Shown here: piece by piece, positions 37,528-46,267 of the stretch
Numbering within the stretch: the stretch's first letter is position 1
Layout of the letters: every line of letters begins with the position of its first letter
From: Streptomyces sp. 1-11
Lineage (GTDB): Bacteria > Actinomycetota > Actinomycetes > Streptomycetales > Streptomycetaceae
Assembly (NCBI RefSeq): GCF_007176755.1
Contig: NZ_BJTV01000004.1
Span: 372,001-436,000, forward strand
DNA: 64,000 nt
Reading direction: 5' to 3'
Translations under genes and position numbers: made by a program
Notes under the pieces: generated by a model
Told to the model about the DNA's origin: nothing
The model's input: the letters and a program-made list of their open reading frames with translations, nothing else
Database searches by the model: none

Positions 37528-38709
37528 TCAGTGTCGTCCTTCCGGGCCGCGCGTGCAGACGCACGGCAGCGGGCGGATGCCGTTGAAGCCGCGGGTGGTG
37601 TAACTGGTGGCGTAGGCGCCGGCGGACAGGATCCAGACCGGGTCGCCGGAGGCCGCGTCGCGGGGGACGTGCGCGGGGTGCAGGCCGCCGCCGTAGGCGT
37701 CGTCGCTGTCGCAGGTGGGGCCCGCGACGACGGCGGGCACGCGGTCCCCGTCCGGGTGGGTGGGGAAGAGCAGCCGGTGGCTCACCTGGTCCATCTCGTA
37801 CAGGCCGTTGAAGCGGCCCACGCTGAGGTACAGCCAGCGGGAGCGGCCGCCGTCCGGCTGGGTCCGTTCGGTCAGGCGGTACACGTGCGCGCGGACGGCG
37901 CCGTGGTCGGCGACGAGGTGCCGTCCGGGTTCCATGACGAGGGCGAGCGGGCCGGCGGTGAGACCGCGCAGGCGCTCCATGCCCTCGCGGATCACGGTCA
38001 GGATCTTGTCCAGGGGCGGGTCGAGCGGGTGGCCGTGCCGGTCGAGGTAGCCGAGCGCGGGCAGGCCGCCGCCGAGGTTGACGTGGTCCGGCGCGATCCC
38101 CAGCCCGTCCAGCGCGACGAGCGCCTCGGCGAGCAGGTCGACGGCCTGCTGCCAGGCCTCGCCGGTCATCTGCTGGGAGCCGACGTGCACCGAGAGGCCG
38201 GCCGGGGTGAGTCCGCGGGCGCGGGCGGTGGCGAGGATGCGCACGGCGTCACCGGCGGAGCAGCCGAACTTGCGGTTCAGGCCCCACAGGGCGCCGTCGC
38301 CGCTGGTGGCGAGGCGGCAGAACACCGCGGCTCCGGGAGCGTGTTCGGCGATGGCCGTGACGTCCTGGAGGCTGTCGGTGGCGAAGGTCCGGACGCCGAG
38401 CCGGTGGGCTTCGGCGATGTCCGCGTCGGACTTGACGGTGTTGCCGTAGTGCACGCGGTCGGCGGGGACCCCCGTGCGCAGGGCCTGGCGGATCTCGTCG
38501 GGGCTCGCCGCGTCGAAGCCGGCGCCCCGGTCGGCCAGGCACCGCAGGACCTCGTCGACGGGGCAGGCCTTCAGGGCGAAGCGGACCCGGACGCCGGGCA
38601 GTTCGGCGCGCAGCCGGTCGAGCTGGCCCTCGATGCCGGCCAGGTCGTAGACGATGCGGTCGGCCGGGGCGCCGGCCAGTGCGGCGGCCAGCCGCGGGCC
38701 GGGTGTCAC
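37528..38709 (-). CDS. PLP-dependent fold-III decarboxylase (ornithine/DAP type)
   Basis: This 393-residue group IV amino-acid decarboxylase has an alanine-racemase-like barrel. The PLP Lys is in VRFALKACP (about residue 44), followed by HVGSQ, the phosphate-binding GGGLPALGY, EPGRHLV, the active-site Cys loop GPTCDSDDAY (about 330) and a C-terminal Tyr in GAYATSYTTRGFNG. This pattern fits ornithine, lysine or arginine-type decarboxylases better than LysA. It makes an amine by decarboxylating a basic amino acid or a modified one. The GTG start overlaps the DUF6271 stop by 4 bases. It probably supplies the amine core or building block of the operon's product. Confidence 0.88.
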   Translation of the reverse strand: MTPGPRLAAALAGAPADRIVYDLAGIEGQLDRLRAELPGVRVRFALKACPVDEVLRCLADRGAGFDAASPDEIRQALRTGVPADRVHYGNTVKSDADIAEAHRLGVRTFATDSLQDVTAIAEHAPGAAVFCRLATSGDGALWGLNRKFGCSAGDAVRILATARARGLTPAGLSVHVGSQQMTGEAWQQAVDLLAEALVALDGLGIAPDHVNLGGGLPALGYLDRHGHPLDPPLDKILTVIREGMERLRGLTAGPLALVMEPGRHLVADHGAVRAHVYRLTERTQPDGGRSRWLYLSVGRFNGLYEMDQVSHRLLFPTHPDGDRVPAVVAGPTCDSDDAYGGGLHPAHVPRDAASGDPVWILSAGAYATSYTTRGFNGIRPLPCVCTRGPEGRH

Positions 38710-40019
38710 GACGTCCCGCTTCCGGGCGCCGTGCCGCGGGCCGCGTCGACCAGCGCGGGCCAGGCCTCGGTGAGCCGGGCGAAGTCCTCGACGTCCCGGC
38801 GGGCGCGGTCCAGCAGTTCCTCGCGCCGTGGTGCGAGCCGCTCGGCGAACTCCTCGTAGCGTCCGCCGAGTTTGCGGTAGGCGGTGTCGATCCGGTCCAG
38901 GCGCCACACGTTCTCGGCGCGGTCGAGGCCGGTGCTCTCGCGCAGGAACTCCACGACCGGTTCGGCCCGTACGTGCTGCCGGCCGTCCAGGAGGCCGGCG
39001 CCGGCCGCGGCCATGCGGTCGTAGACGTGGTGGAAGTACAGCATCGACAGCAGGAACTTCACGAAGCGGGTCTGGTAGGCGAGGAAGCCCGTGTCGGTGC
39101 GGCGTTCGGGGGTGTGGAAGTTCTCGATGTGCCGGTTGTGCAGGACGCCGGGGAGCGTGGCGTCGTGGACCAGGTGGAGGAGGAAGTAGTCGCTGCCGAT
39201 GGTGTCGGTGGCCGGGGGCAGCGGGATGCGCTCGTAGACGTCGTGGTGGAGGGCGATGTTGCACATGTCCACCCGCATCGGGTCCACCAGGGTCAGCGTG
39301 GAGCGGTCCTCGGTGAAGGGGGTGGTGCCCGCTCCGGTGAAGGACTCCTCCACCAGCCGGCGCCTGTCCTCCGGCGAGCAGCCGGCGGGCGCCCACAGGC
39401 CGACGACGTCGTGGTAGATCCCCTCGTCGAGGCGGCGTATCCCGGCCACGTCGACGGAGAGTTCGCCGATGAAGGAGGCTCCGGCCAGGGACACCGGCCG
39501 GCCGGCGAGGTCCGGGGCGAGGTCGGTGACGGTGACGTGACCCGCGGCGTCGGCGGCCCGCAGGCCGAGCGGGACGAGCTCGTGGTGGACGGGGAAGACC
39601 TTCCGTCCGTGCCGCATCTGGTAGGTGCTGTCGGAGTCCCTGCGGTGCACCGACCGGCAGCCGAGGGCGGCGGCCAGCAGGAAGGCGCGGTCGGTGCAGG
39701 AGCCGTAGGAGACGCCGGCGGGGAGCAGGAGGTCGAGCACGCCGTCGGGGTCGGGCAGGCCGGCGCGCCGGATCGCGCGGCGCAGGAAGCCGGCCTGCGC
39801 GTCCTCGCCCAGGTGGTGCACGGTGACACCGGCGGCCGGCGGGAGCTGCGCGACCACGCGGGCGTGGGCGGCGCGGGTGCGGTCGTCGCAGGAGTCGAGG
39901 ATCAGCAACTGGACGTCGGCGCCGAAGTGCGCGGCCGCGTAGGCGGCTTCCTCGTGGACGGCGCGGATGGTGGCGGGGCAGGCCCGGTTGGTGGGCAGGC
40001 AGAGGCAGACGCGGTTCAC
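38706..40019 (-). CDS. DUF6271 family protein (glycosyltransferase-like)
   Basis: This 437-residue soluble protein starts MNRVCLCLPTNRACPATIRA, with VQLLILDSCDD as the next strand, which looks like the nucleotide-sugar-binding half of a GT-A Rossmann fold. A DxD-type metal motif, HRRDSDSTYQ, follows at about residue 130. I recognise it as the actinobacterial DUF6271 family, found in biosynthetic clusters without a proven reaction. A glycosyltransferase or other nucleotidyl-dependent role is inference. Later segments SDYFLLHLVHDATLPG and FLLSMLYFHHVYDR are helical. It overlaps both neighbours by 4 bases. Confidence 0.75.
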   Translation of the reverse strand: MNRVCLCLPTNRACPATIRAVHEEAAYAAAHFGADVQLLILDSCDDRTRAAHARVVAQLPPAAGVTVHHLGEDAQAGFLRRAIRRAGLPDPDGVLDLLLPAGVSYGSCTDRAFLLAAALGCRSVHRRDSDSTYQMRHGRKVFPVHHELVPLGLRAADAAGHVTVTDLAPDLAGRPVSLAGASFIGELSVDVAGIRRLDEGIYHDVVGLWAPAGCSPEDRRRLVEESFTGAGTTPFTEDRSTLTLVDPMRVDMCNIALHHDVYERIPLPPATDTIGSDYFLLHLVHDATLPGVLHNRHIENFHTPERRTDTGFLAYQTRFVKFLLSMLYFHHVYDRMAAAGAGLLDGRQHVRAEPVVEFLRESTGLDRAENVWRLDRIDTAYRKLGGRYEEFAERLAPRREELLDRARRDVEDFARLTEAWPALVDAARGTAPGSGTS

Positions 40020-41050
40020 GGCGCCCCCTGGGTGCCGGACCAGGAGTCCAGGCCGAGCAGTCTGCGCCCGAGCGCGTCGAGTTCGGCGGGACCGTAGCGC
40101 AGGGCCTCGGGCCGGCGGGCGTCGCCGAGCAGCGTCGGGTTCCAGTCGGGGGTGCTGAGCGTGCGCCAGGACTCGACGCGGGAGCGCCGCAGCTCGGTGT
40201 GCTCCTCAAGGGCGGGCATCATCGACAGGTACTGGACGGCCCGCAGGCCCCGTTCGGAGCGGTTGGGCGCCACTCCGTGCGCCAGCAGCCCGTTGAAGAT
40301 GAGCAGGTCGCCGGCCTGGAGGTCGGGGCGGACCACGGGGAACTCGGATCGGTCGGCCGCCGGGCGGACCGGGTCGCGGCCGGCCGGCTGGGCGAGGCGC
40401 CATTCCTCGAAGCGCCGGAACAGCTCCGGGGCGCACTGGAAGCCGCCGAGTTCGGGGCGGGTGTCGGTGAGCGCGATGATGCCCTGGACCCGCTGCGGCA
40501 GTACGGCGAGGGTGGTGTCGACGTCCCAGTGCAGCTCGATGTCGAAGCCCTCGTCGGTGGGCTCGATCAGGGAGCGGGAACGGGTGCCGACGTTGGGCGG
40601 GTTGAGGTTGAGCCGGTCGAGGGTGACCCACAGCTCCTCGCAGTCCCAGACGTCCACGAAGGCGTCGTGGACGCGCCGGGTCTGGCGGCTGTCCCAGATG
40701 AGCTGGTGGTGGTAGGCCTCGACGAAGCCGTAGATGTACAGGTGCCGGTCGAGTTCGGAGCGGAACTCCGGTTCCTCGTACCAGGTCTCGGGGCGGTCCG
40801 GGTCGAGGCCCTGGAAGTCGAGGGCGAGGTCGAGCAGGCCCTTGGCCTCGCCGGGGGTGATGGCCTCCCGGACGACGACGTAGCCGTAGGTCTGCCAGAA
40901 GGCGAAGTCCTCCTCGGACAGCACCCTCAGGGGCCGGGACTTCTCCAGGTCGCGCAGCGGGACGGGGGCGAGGTAGGTCTCGCCGTCCGCGCTGAAGTAG
41001 GGGCGGCCTGAGGCCGCCCGGTGGAGGTAGGGGGTGGTGGGCTGGTGCAT
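40016..41050 (-). CDS. PhyH-type Fe(II)/2-oxoglutarate dioxygenase
   Basis: This 344-residue oxygenase of the phytanoyl-CoA dioxygenase family has the iron facial triad HxD in IELHWDVDTTL (about 170) and the distal His in NGLLAHGVAPNRSERGLRAVQYLSM (about 263), where a following Arg would bind 2-oxoglutarate. Related enzymes hydroxylate free or carrier-bound amino acids. It is first in the operon and probably tailors the amino acid that is later decarboxylated. GGAG lies 7 bases before the ATG. The promoter contains TTGACA at 41113-41118 (minus strand) with a DasR-like site directly downstream. Confidence 0.87.
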   Translation of the reverse strand: MHQPTTPYLHRAASGRPYFSADGETYLAPVPLRDLEKSRPLRVLSEEDFAFWQTYGYVVVREAITPGEAKGLLDLALDFQGLDPDRPETWYEEPEFRSELDRHLYIYGFVEAYHHQLIWDSRQTRRVHDAFVDVWDCEELWVTLDRLNLNPPNVGTRSRSLIEPTDEGFDIELHWDVDTTLAVLPQRVQGIIALTDTRPELGGFQCAPELFRRFEEWRLAQPAGRDPVRPAADRSEFPVVRPDLQAGDLLIFNGLLAHGVAPNRSERGLRAVQYLSMMPALEEHTELRRSRVESWRTLSTPDWNPTLLGDARRPEALRYGPAELDALGRRLLGLDSWSGTQGAP

Positions 41051-41090
41051 GCCGTCACTCCGTGGTGATCGAACAGAAGCGCCCTCCCAA

Positions 41091-41118
41091 GCTGGACTAG
41101 ACCAATTGAAGGTGTCAA
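41091..41118 (-). promoter_or_regulatory. promoter of the PhyH operon with embedded dre-like site
   Basis: On the minus strand TTGACA (41118-41113) is followed after 6 bases by ATTGGTCTAGTCCAGC (41106-41091), 13 of 16 matches to the DasR box. The core on the plus strand, TGGACTAGACCA, differs from the DasR core at one base. The box fills the -35/-10 spacer, an ideal repressor position. Confidence 0.7.
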
Positions 41119-41191
41119 CGACTACCGGTCGGTACCCGCCCAAGGTGCCGCTCAACTGCCGGTGGAGTGCCGCTCGTCCGGCATGCGAAAG

Positions 41192-41226
41192 GCCGGGACC
41201 GGCCCCCGGTGGGGCCTGGTCCCGGC
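41192..41226 (-). terminator. terminator after the das-type operon
   Basis: The arms GCCGGGACC...GGCCCC and GGGGCC...GGTCCCGGC pair over 15 bp with one bulge and a 4-base loop. It starts 27 bases past the nagZ-like stop. Confidence 0.75.
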
Positions 41227-41252
41227 AGTGTCGTCGGCGCCGGCGCGGCCGC

Positions 41253-42752
41253 TCAGCCCGCGACGACGGCCTCCGCGGCCGCCACGCCGCAGACGCGGGC
41301 GGCGCCGTGGGTGGCGATGTGCGCGGCGCCGCGCGGCGGGGCCTGCGGGACGCCCATCTCGACCACGACGGTGTCCGGGCGGTCGGCGAGCAGCGCGTCC
41401 ACGGCGGAGCCCATCCAGCCGTGCCGGTGCTCGTCGCGGACCACGGCGACGATCCGCCGGCCGCCCGCCGCGGCGAGGGCCTCGCGGCCCGCGCCGGGCC
41501 CGGTGAACGAGCCGGCCGTGCTGCCCGGCAGCAGCCGCGTCAGCTCGGCGGCCACGCCCCACGGCGTCTCGTCGCCGACGGCGATGTTCGGCGCGGGGTC
41601 GAACCGGGCGACGTACACCGCCTCCGTGACCGGCGCGGCACCGGCGCCGCGGGTCACGGTCAGCGCGCGGCGGGCCGCGGCCAGGCCGATCTCCGGTTCG
41701 GGCGCGACGGTCCCGGCGTCCTCGCGGGAGGCGGCCGTCCAGCGGGCCAGCTCCCGCACCCGCGAGGCCGCTTCGGCCAGCCGCTCCTCCGGCAGCTCGC
41801 CGGAGCGCACCGCGGCCACCAGCGCGTCGCGCAGGCTGAGCACGGTGCCCTCGTCGCACAGGCCGCCGCCGACGCAGATGGCGTCCGCGCCCGCCGCGAT
41901 GGCGAGGACCACCCCGTGCTCAAGGCCGTAGGTGCCGGAGATGGCGCGCATCTCCATGCCGTCCGTGACGATCAGGCCCTGGTAGCCGAGTTCGCCGCGC
42001 AGCAGGTCGGTGAGGACGCGCCGGGAGAGGGTGCCGGGGCGGTCCGGGTCGAGCGCGGGGACGAGGATGTGCGCGCTCATCACGGCCCGGCTGCCGGCCG
42101 CGATGGCGGCGCGGAACGGGGGCAGCTCCCGCGCGTACAGCGTCTCGGCGTCCACGTCGATGCGCGGCACCGCGTGGTGGGAGTCGACGTTGGTGTCGCC
42201 GTGCCCGGGGAAGTGCTTGGTGCACGCGGCGACGCCGGTGGACTGCAGGCCCTCGACCCAGGCGGCGGTGTGCCGGGCGACCAGGGCGGTGTCCGCGCCG
42301 AAGGCACGCACGCCGATGACGGGGTTGTCGGGGTTGGCGTTGACGTCGGCGGAGGGCGCCCAGTCGAAGTTGACGCCGCAGGCGGCCAGGCGCCGACCCA
42401 GCTCGCGCGCCACGCCCCGGGTGAGGGCGGGGTCGTCGACGGCGCCGAGCGCGTGGTTGCCGGGGAAGGAGGAGCCGGTGCGCACGTCGAGGCGGGTGAC
42501 GTCGCCGCTCTCCTCGTCGATGGCGACCAGCAGGTCGTCCCGCTCCGCGCGCAGTTGCGCGGTCAGTGCGGTGACCTGCTCCTCGGAGACGACGTTGCGG
42601 CCGAACAGGGCGACGGAGGCGAGGCCTTCGCCGAGCCGGCGGCGCACCCAGTCCGGGGCGGTGGTGCCGTCGAACCCCGGCTGCAGCACCGCGAGCGCGT
42701 CCCGGGTGAGGGTGTCCGGCCCAGTGGCGAGTGTGGTCATCGGGGGCGTCAT
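41253..42752 (-). CDS. GH3 beta-N-acetylglucosaminidase (NagZ/DasD-like)
   Basis: This 499-residue cytoplasmic enzyme without signal peptide cleaves imported chitobiose to GlcNAc. The NagZ-type signature KHFPGHGDTNVDSHHAVP (about 165-182) carries the Asp-His catalytic dyad, and the nucleophile Asp is in GLIVTDGMEM (about 265). A C-terminal domain (about 370-499) follows. Its ATG overlaps the dasC stop by 4 bases (ATGA); a second in-frame ATG at 42740 is possible because AAGGG abuts the first. It is the last gene of the operon, matching the dasD position in the S. coelicolor das locus (from memory). Confidence 0.88.
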   Translation of the reverse strand: MTPPMTTLATGPDTLTRDALAVLQPGFDGTTAPDWVRRRLGEGLASVALFGRNVVSEEQVTALTAQLRAERDDLLVAIDEESGDVTRLDVRTGSSFPGNHALGAVDDPALTRGVARELGRRLAACGVNFDWAPSADVNANPDNPVIGVRAFGADTALVARHTAAWVEGLQSTGVAACTKHFPGHGDTNVDSHHAVPRIDVDAETLYARELPPFRAAIAAGSRAVMSAHILVPALDPDRPGTLSRRVLTDLLRGELGYQGLIVTDGMEMRAISGTYGLEHGVVLAIAAGADAICVGGGLCDEGTVLSLRDALVAAVRSGELPEERLAEAASRVRELARWTAASREDAGTVAPEPEIGLAAARRALTVTRGAGAAPVTEAVYVARFDPAPNIAVGDETPWGVAAELTRLLPGSTAGSFTGPGAGREALAAAGGRRIVAVVRDEHRHGWMGSAVDALLADRPDTVVVEMGVPQAPPRGAAHIATHGAARVCGVAAAEAVVAG

Positions 42753-43579
42753 CCCTTCACGGCGCCGTCGGTCAGACCGCTGACAGCCTTGCGTTGCAGG
42801 AAGATGAACAGGATCAGGATGGGCAGTGCGAAAAGGGACGAGGCTGCCATGGTGGCGCCCCAGTCGTCGCCGAAGGCGGTCTGGAACTGGGACAGCCACA
42901 GCGGCAGGGTCTGCTTCTCGATGTCCTTGTTGAGGATCAGGACCAGCGGGAACTCGTTCCAGGCGGTGATGAAGCCGAACAGCGAGGTGGCCATCAGACC
43001 CGGCGCGAGCAGCGGGAAGATCACCCGGACGAAGGCCTGGGTGCGGGTGCACCCGTCGACCATCGCGGACTCCTCCAGCTCCTTCGGCACGGCGGCCACG
43101 TAGCCGCGCAGGGTCAGGACGGTCAGCGGCAGCACCATGACCGCGTAGAAGACGGTGAGCGGGACCAGGCTGTCGAGCATGTCGTTGTCGCGGACCAGCA
43201 TGTAGATGGCGATGACCATGACCTCCCAGGGCGCCATCTGCGCCAGCATGAAGGTCACGATGAAACCGCGCCGGCCCTTGAACCGCATCCGGGCCAGCGC
43301 GAAGGCGGCGAACAGGGCGATGACGAGGGACAGCAGCACCGCGCTGACCGTGACGGTGACGGAGTTGAGGACCAGGGTCCAGAAGTGGTCGGCGTCCACG
43401 GCCTTGGCGAAGTGGCCGGCCGTGACGTCGGTCGGGAACCACACCGGGTTCTCGGAGATGATGTCGCCGGTCGGCTTGAAGGCCGTCGCGAACATCCAGT
43501 AGACGGGGAACACGAAGCCGGCGAAGAGGATGACGGCGGTCGCGTTGGGCCAGATACGGCCGAAGACCGAGCGCTTCAC
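42749..43579 (-). CDS. dasC: chitobiose ABC permease DasC-like
   Basis: This 276-residue MalG-type permease has six helices. The EAA loop is ELEESAMVDGCTRTQAFVRVIFP (about 180-200) and the C-terminus is LQRKAVSGLTDGAVKG, typical of DasC and related CUT1 subunits. It pairs with DasB; the shared ATPase MsiK is not encoded here. The GTG start overlaps the dasB stop by 4 bases, so the two permeases are made in step. Confidence 0.88.
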   Translation of the reverse strand: MKRSVFGRIWPNATAVILFAGFVFPVYWMFATAFKPTGDIISENPVWFPTDVTAGHFAKAVDADHFWTLVLNSVTVTVSAVLLSLVIALFAAFALARMRFKGRRGFIVTFMLAQMAPWEVMVIAIYMLVRDNDMLDSLVPLTVFYAVMVLPLTVLTLRGYVAAVPKELEESAMVDGCTRTQAFVRVIFPLLAPGLMATSLFGFITAWNEFPLVLILNKDIEKQTLPLWLSQFQTAFGDDWGATMAASSLFALPILILFIFLQRKAVSGLTDGAVKG

Positions 43580-44574
43580 AGCTCGTCCTCCTCTTGCTTG
43601 AGCACCATGCGCAGGTAGTACGAGGTGATGACGAGCAGTACCACGATGGTCAGGAAGGAGATCGCCGCGCCGACTCCGAAGTGCTGGTTGCCGACGCCCT
43701 CGACGAAGGCGTAGATCGGCAGGGTCTCGGTGAGGCGGTCGGGGCCGCCCTCGTTGATCGCGAAGATCTGCGGGAACGCCTTGAACACCCAGATGACCTC
43801 GAGGAACGTCGTGGCGTAGAGGAACGGCCTGAGGAACGGGAAGGTCACCGAGGTGAAGCTCTTCCACGCGCCGGCGCCGTCCAGGGACGCGGCCTCGTAC
43901 AGCTCCCTGGGGATCGTGGTGGTGGCCGCGTACAGGTTGATCGCCACGAACGGGATCGACATCCAGACGATCAGCAGCGTGATCACGGCGAAGGTGGAGA
44001 GCTGGGAGCCGAACCAGTTGTAGTCGGCCATGGAGTGCCAGCCGAGCTTGTCCAGCACCCAGTTGACGACACCGAAGCGCTGCGCGAACAGCCACTGGTA
44101 GACGGTGGTGGCCGCGATGACGGGCATGGCCCAGGCGAGCACCAGGCCCACCAGGAGCAGCAGCCGCATCTTCCTGCCGAGGCGGGCGAGCAGCAGCCCG
44201 GTCAGGGTGCCGAGCAGCATGATCAGGACGACGTTGACCGCGGTGAAGACCACCGAACGGCCGACGACGTGCCAGAAGTCCGAACCGGTCAGGACTTCCT
44301 TGTAGTTGTCGCCGCCGTTCCACTCGGTGAGGTGCTGGATGAGCTGCCGCGGGTTGAGGTTCTGGAACGACAGCATGCCGTTCTTCACCAGGGGCCAGCC
44401 GAGCAGGATCAGTGTCGCCAGCAGCGCGGGCAGCAGGAGCAGATAGGGAGCGGCGGCGCCGCGGCGGGCGGCGGGGGCGGAACCGCCGCCCTCACCCCTC
44501 GGCGGCGCCGGCGCCCCGGCCTTGCGGACAGCGGGCTCCCCGGCCGTGTCCGTGCCTTCGGTCTGCACTGACAT
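43576..44574 (-). CDS. dasB: chitobiose ABC permease DasB-like
   Basis: This 332-residue MalF-type permease has a 45-residue Ala/Pro/Gly-rich cytoplasmic N-terminus, then six helices and the EAA loop ELYEAASLDGAGAWKSFTSVTFP (about 220-240). With DasC it forms the membrane channel for N,N'-diacetylchitobiose. A stable hairpin (44639-44664) lies between dasA and this gene, which would lower its expression relative to the binding protein. Confidence 0.88.
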   Translation of the reverse strand: MSVQTEGTDTAGEPAVRKAGAPAPPRGEGGGSAPAARRGAAAPYLLLLPALLATLILLGWPLVKNGMLSFQNLNPRQLIQHLTEWNGGDNYKEVLTGSDFWHVVGRSVVFTAVNVVLIMLLGTLTGLLLARLGRKMRLLLLVGLVLAWAMPVIAATTVYQWLFAQRFGVVNWVLDKLGWHSMADYNWFGSQLSTFAVITLLIVWMSIPFVAINLYAATTTIPRELYEAASLDGAGAWKSFTSVTFPFLRPFLYATTFLEVIWVFKAFPQIFAINEGGPDRLTETLPIYAFVEGVGNQHFGVGAAISFLTIVVLLVITSYYLRMVLKQEEDEL

Positions 44575-44638
44575 GAGTTGCCATCTCTTCCGTGGCCGTA
44601 CGGGCCGTTGGGCTGTACGGGCTGTACGAACGACTGAG

Positions 44639-44664
44639 CCGGGGGCGTCCGCCGACGCCCCCGG
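44639..44664 (-). terminator. hairpin between dasA and dasB (attenuator candidate)
   Basis: CCGGGGGCGTC (44639-44649) pairs perfectly with 44654-44664 around a 4-base loop, 9 bases past the dasA stop. It probably acts as a partial terminator or a 3' stabiliser of dasA mRNA. Confidence 0.7.
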
Positions 44665-44673
44665 CGCGGGTCA

Positions 44674-45951
44674 TCAGTTCTGCTGGGCCAGGCGCTTGTT
44701 GATCTCGCCCTCGACCTGCTTGGCGGCGGCCGCCGGGGACTTACCGTTCAGCACCGCGGTCATGTAGGACTTGATCGGGTTGGGGGTGTTCTCCACCGCG
44801 GCCCACTCGGGGATCAGCGGGGTGGTGCCGCCGGCCGCGGCGCCGGGAGCGGCGGCCTCGGCGGCGCCGTTGCCCTTGAGGTTGCTCTCCAGCGACTCCT
44901 TGTTCGGGATGACGCCGTTGAGCTTGGCGAGCTGGCCCTCGTACTGGTCGGACAGCGCGATCTTCAGGAACTCCTTGGCCAGGGCCTGGTTCTTGCTGCC
45001 CTGCGCGACGGCGAGGTTGGAGCCGCCGAGGAAGACGCCCTCGGGCTTGTCCGCGCTCTCGCCGGGGATGGTGAAGTAGCCGAGGTCCTTCTCGATGGCC
45101 TTGTTGGCCTGGATCGCCGTGCCGGCCTCCCAGCCCATGCCGATGAAGGCGCCGGTCTTGCCCTTGGCGAAGATCGTGGCCTGCTGCGGGGTGGCCTCGT
45201 CCTTGTCCTTGGGGGCCTTGGAGTAGGAGGCGTACTTCTTGTAGAGCTCCATGGCGGCGGAGACCTTGGGGTCGCCGAGGTTGGAGACGTACTTGTCGCC
45301 CTGCTTCTTCACCAGGTCGGCGCCCTGGCCGATGGTCAGGCCGTCGAAGAAGTACCAGTTCTGGCCGGGCAGGTACAGCGGCTCGGCGTCGGTCTTCTTG
45401 CCGATGGCGTCCAGGTCCTTGAAGAACTCGTCCCGGGTCTTCGGGGTGTCCTTGAGGCCGGCCTTGGCCCAGATCTTCTTGTTGTAGATGACGACGCGGT
45501 TGGCGAAGTACCAGGGAGCGGCGTACTGCTTGCCCTCGTAGACGGAGGACTGCGAGACCGACGGGGTCCAGTCCGAGCCGATCTCCTGCTTGAGGTCGCC
45601 CAGTTCGGCGAGGCCGCCGGTGGCCGCGTAGGCCGGGGTCTGGGTGTTGCCGACCTCGATGACGTCCGGCGGGTTGGACTCGGAGAGGGCGGTGGTGATC
45701 TTCTGCTGGATCCCGTCCCACTTCTGGATCTCGAACTTGAGCTTGGCGCCGGTCTTCTTCTCGAAGGCCGCCTGCACGTCCTTGGACCACTGCGGCGGCG
45801 CCGAGCCGTCCATCGTCCAGACCGTCAGGGTCTGGCCCTTGAAGCTGTCCGGTCCCGCGTTCTTGCCCGTGTCCTTGTCGTCGTCGCCACACGCCGAGAC
45901 GGAGACCATCATGCCCGCGATCACGATCGCGGCAGCAAGCTTGCGCTTCAC
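44674..45951 (-). CDS. dasA: chitobiose-binding lipoprotein DasA-like
   Basis: This 425-residue family 1 solute-binding lipoprotein has a signal peptide from the GTG at 45951 (KRKLAAAIVIAGMMVSVSAC), with the lipobox Cys at about residue 21. The mature protein has VWTMDGSAPPQWSKDVQAAF, NPPDVIEVGNTQTPAYAA and YAAPWYFANRVVIYNKK, as in DasA. It captures chitin dimers for DasBC. GGAGG lies 5 bases before the GTG. Upstream, TTGACA plus two dre-like boxes form its promoter. Confidence 0.9.
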   Translation of the reverse strand: MKRKLAAAIVIAGMMVSVSACGDDDKDTGKNAGPDSFKGQTLTVWTMDGSAPPQWSKDVQAAFEKKTGAKLKFEIQKWDGIQQKITTALSESNPPDVIEVGNTQTPAYAATGGLAELGDLKQEIGSDWTPSVSQSSVYEGKQYAAPWYFANRVVIYNKKIWAKAGLKDTPKTRDEFFKDLDAIGKKTDAEPLYLPGQNWYFFDGLTIGQGADLVKKQGDKYVSNLGDPKVSAAMELYKKYASYSKAPKDKDEATPQQATIFAKGKTGAFIGMGWEAGTAIQANKAIEKDLGYFTIPGESADKPEGVFLGGSNLAVAQGSKNQALAKEFLKIALSDQYEGQLAKLNGVIPNKESLESNLKGNGAAEAAAPGAAAGGTTPLIPEWAAVENTPNPIKSYMTAVLNGKSPAAAAKQVEGEINKRLAQQN

Positions 45952-46045
45952 GCCACCCTCCTCAGGGATGCCACTAATCCCCCCACGCCCTCGGCGGTGA
46001 CCTGCGTACGACGCTGTTGCACGTAGGGCTCGGGACCTGGTCACT

Positions 46046-46097
46046 AATGGTGTAGACCAGTACGGTGGAGCTTGGCCTAGACCTTTTTGAGTGTCAA
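46046..46097 (-). promoter_or_regulatory. dasA promoter with two dre-like boxes
   Basis: Box 1 (46046-46061, AATGGTGTAGACCAGT) matches 14 of 16 positions of the DasR box. Box 2 (46071-46086) has the core TGGCCTAGACC. On the minus strand TTGACA (46097-46092) is followed about 7 bases later by box 2, so box 2 lies in the -35/-10 spacer and box 1 just downstream of the start point. Confidence 0.75.
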
Positions 46098-46175
46098 GGG
46101 TGGTTCGGAAAGGCGTTCCGGCCGTTACGAGAAAGTCACCGGAGCGCGTTCGTCCCCTTCCCGGCGGGCTCGCCG

Positions 46176-46213
46176 GCTGGACTAGACCTCTCGGCCAGTT
46201 GGACTAGACCATA
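46176..46213 (+). promoter_or_regulatory. two dre-like boxes before the dasR-like gene
   Basis: Sites at 46176-46191 (13 of 16 matches) and 46198-46213 (core TGGACTAGACCA) are spaced 22 bases, two helical turns, on the same face. A TATAAC at 46228-46233 may be the -10. This indicates autoregulation of the GntR gene. Confidence 0.7.
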
Positions 46214-46267
46214 GGGCAGTTGGTCGCTATAACGGGAGCCCCCACACCCACAGCCGGGAAGGCAGGC

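Noticed and set aside
46214-46232. Third dre-like site (AGTTGGTC...TATAAC) before dasR
   Set aside because: Only one half-site matches; it probably reflects promoter sequence.
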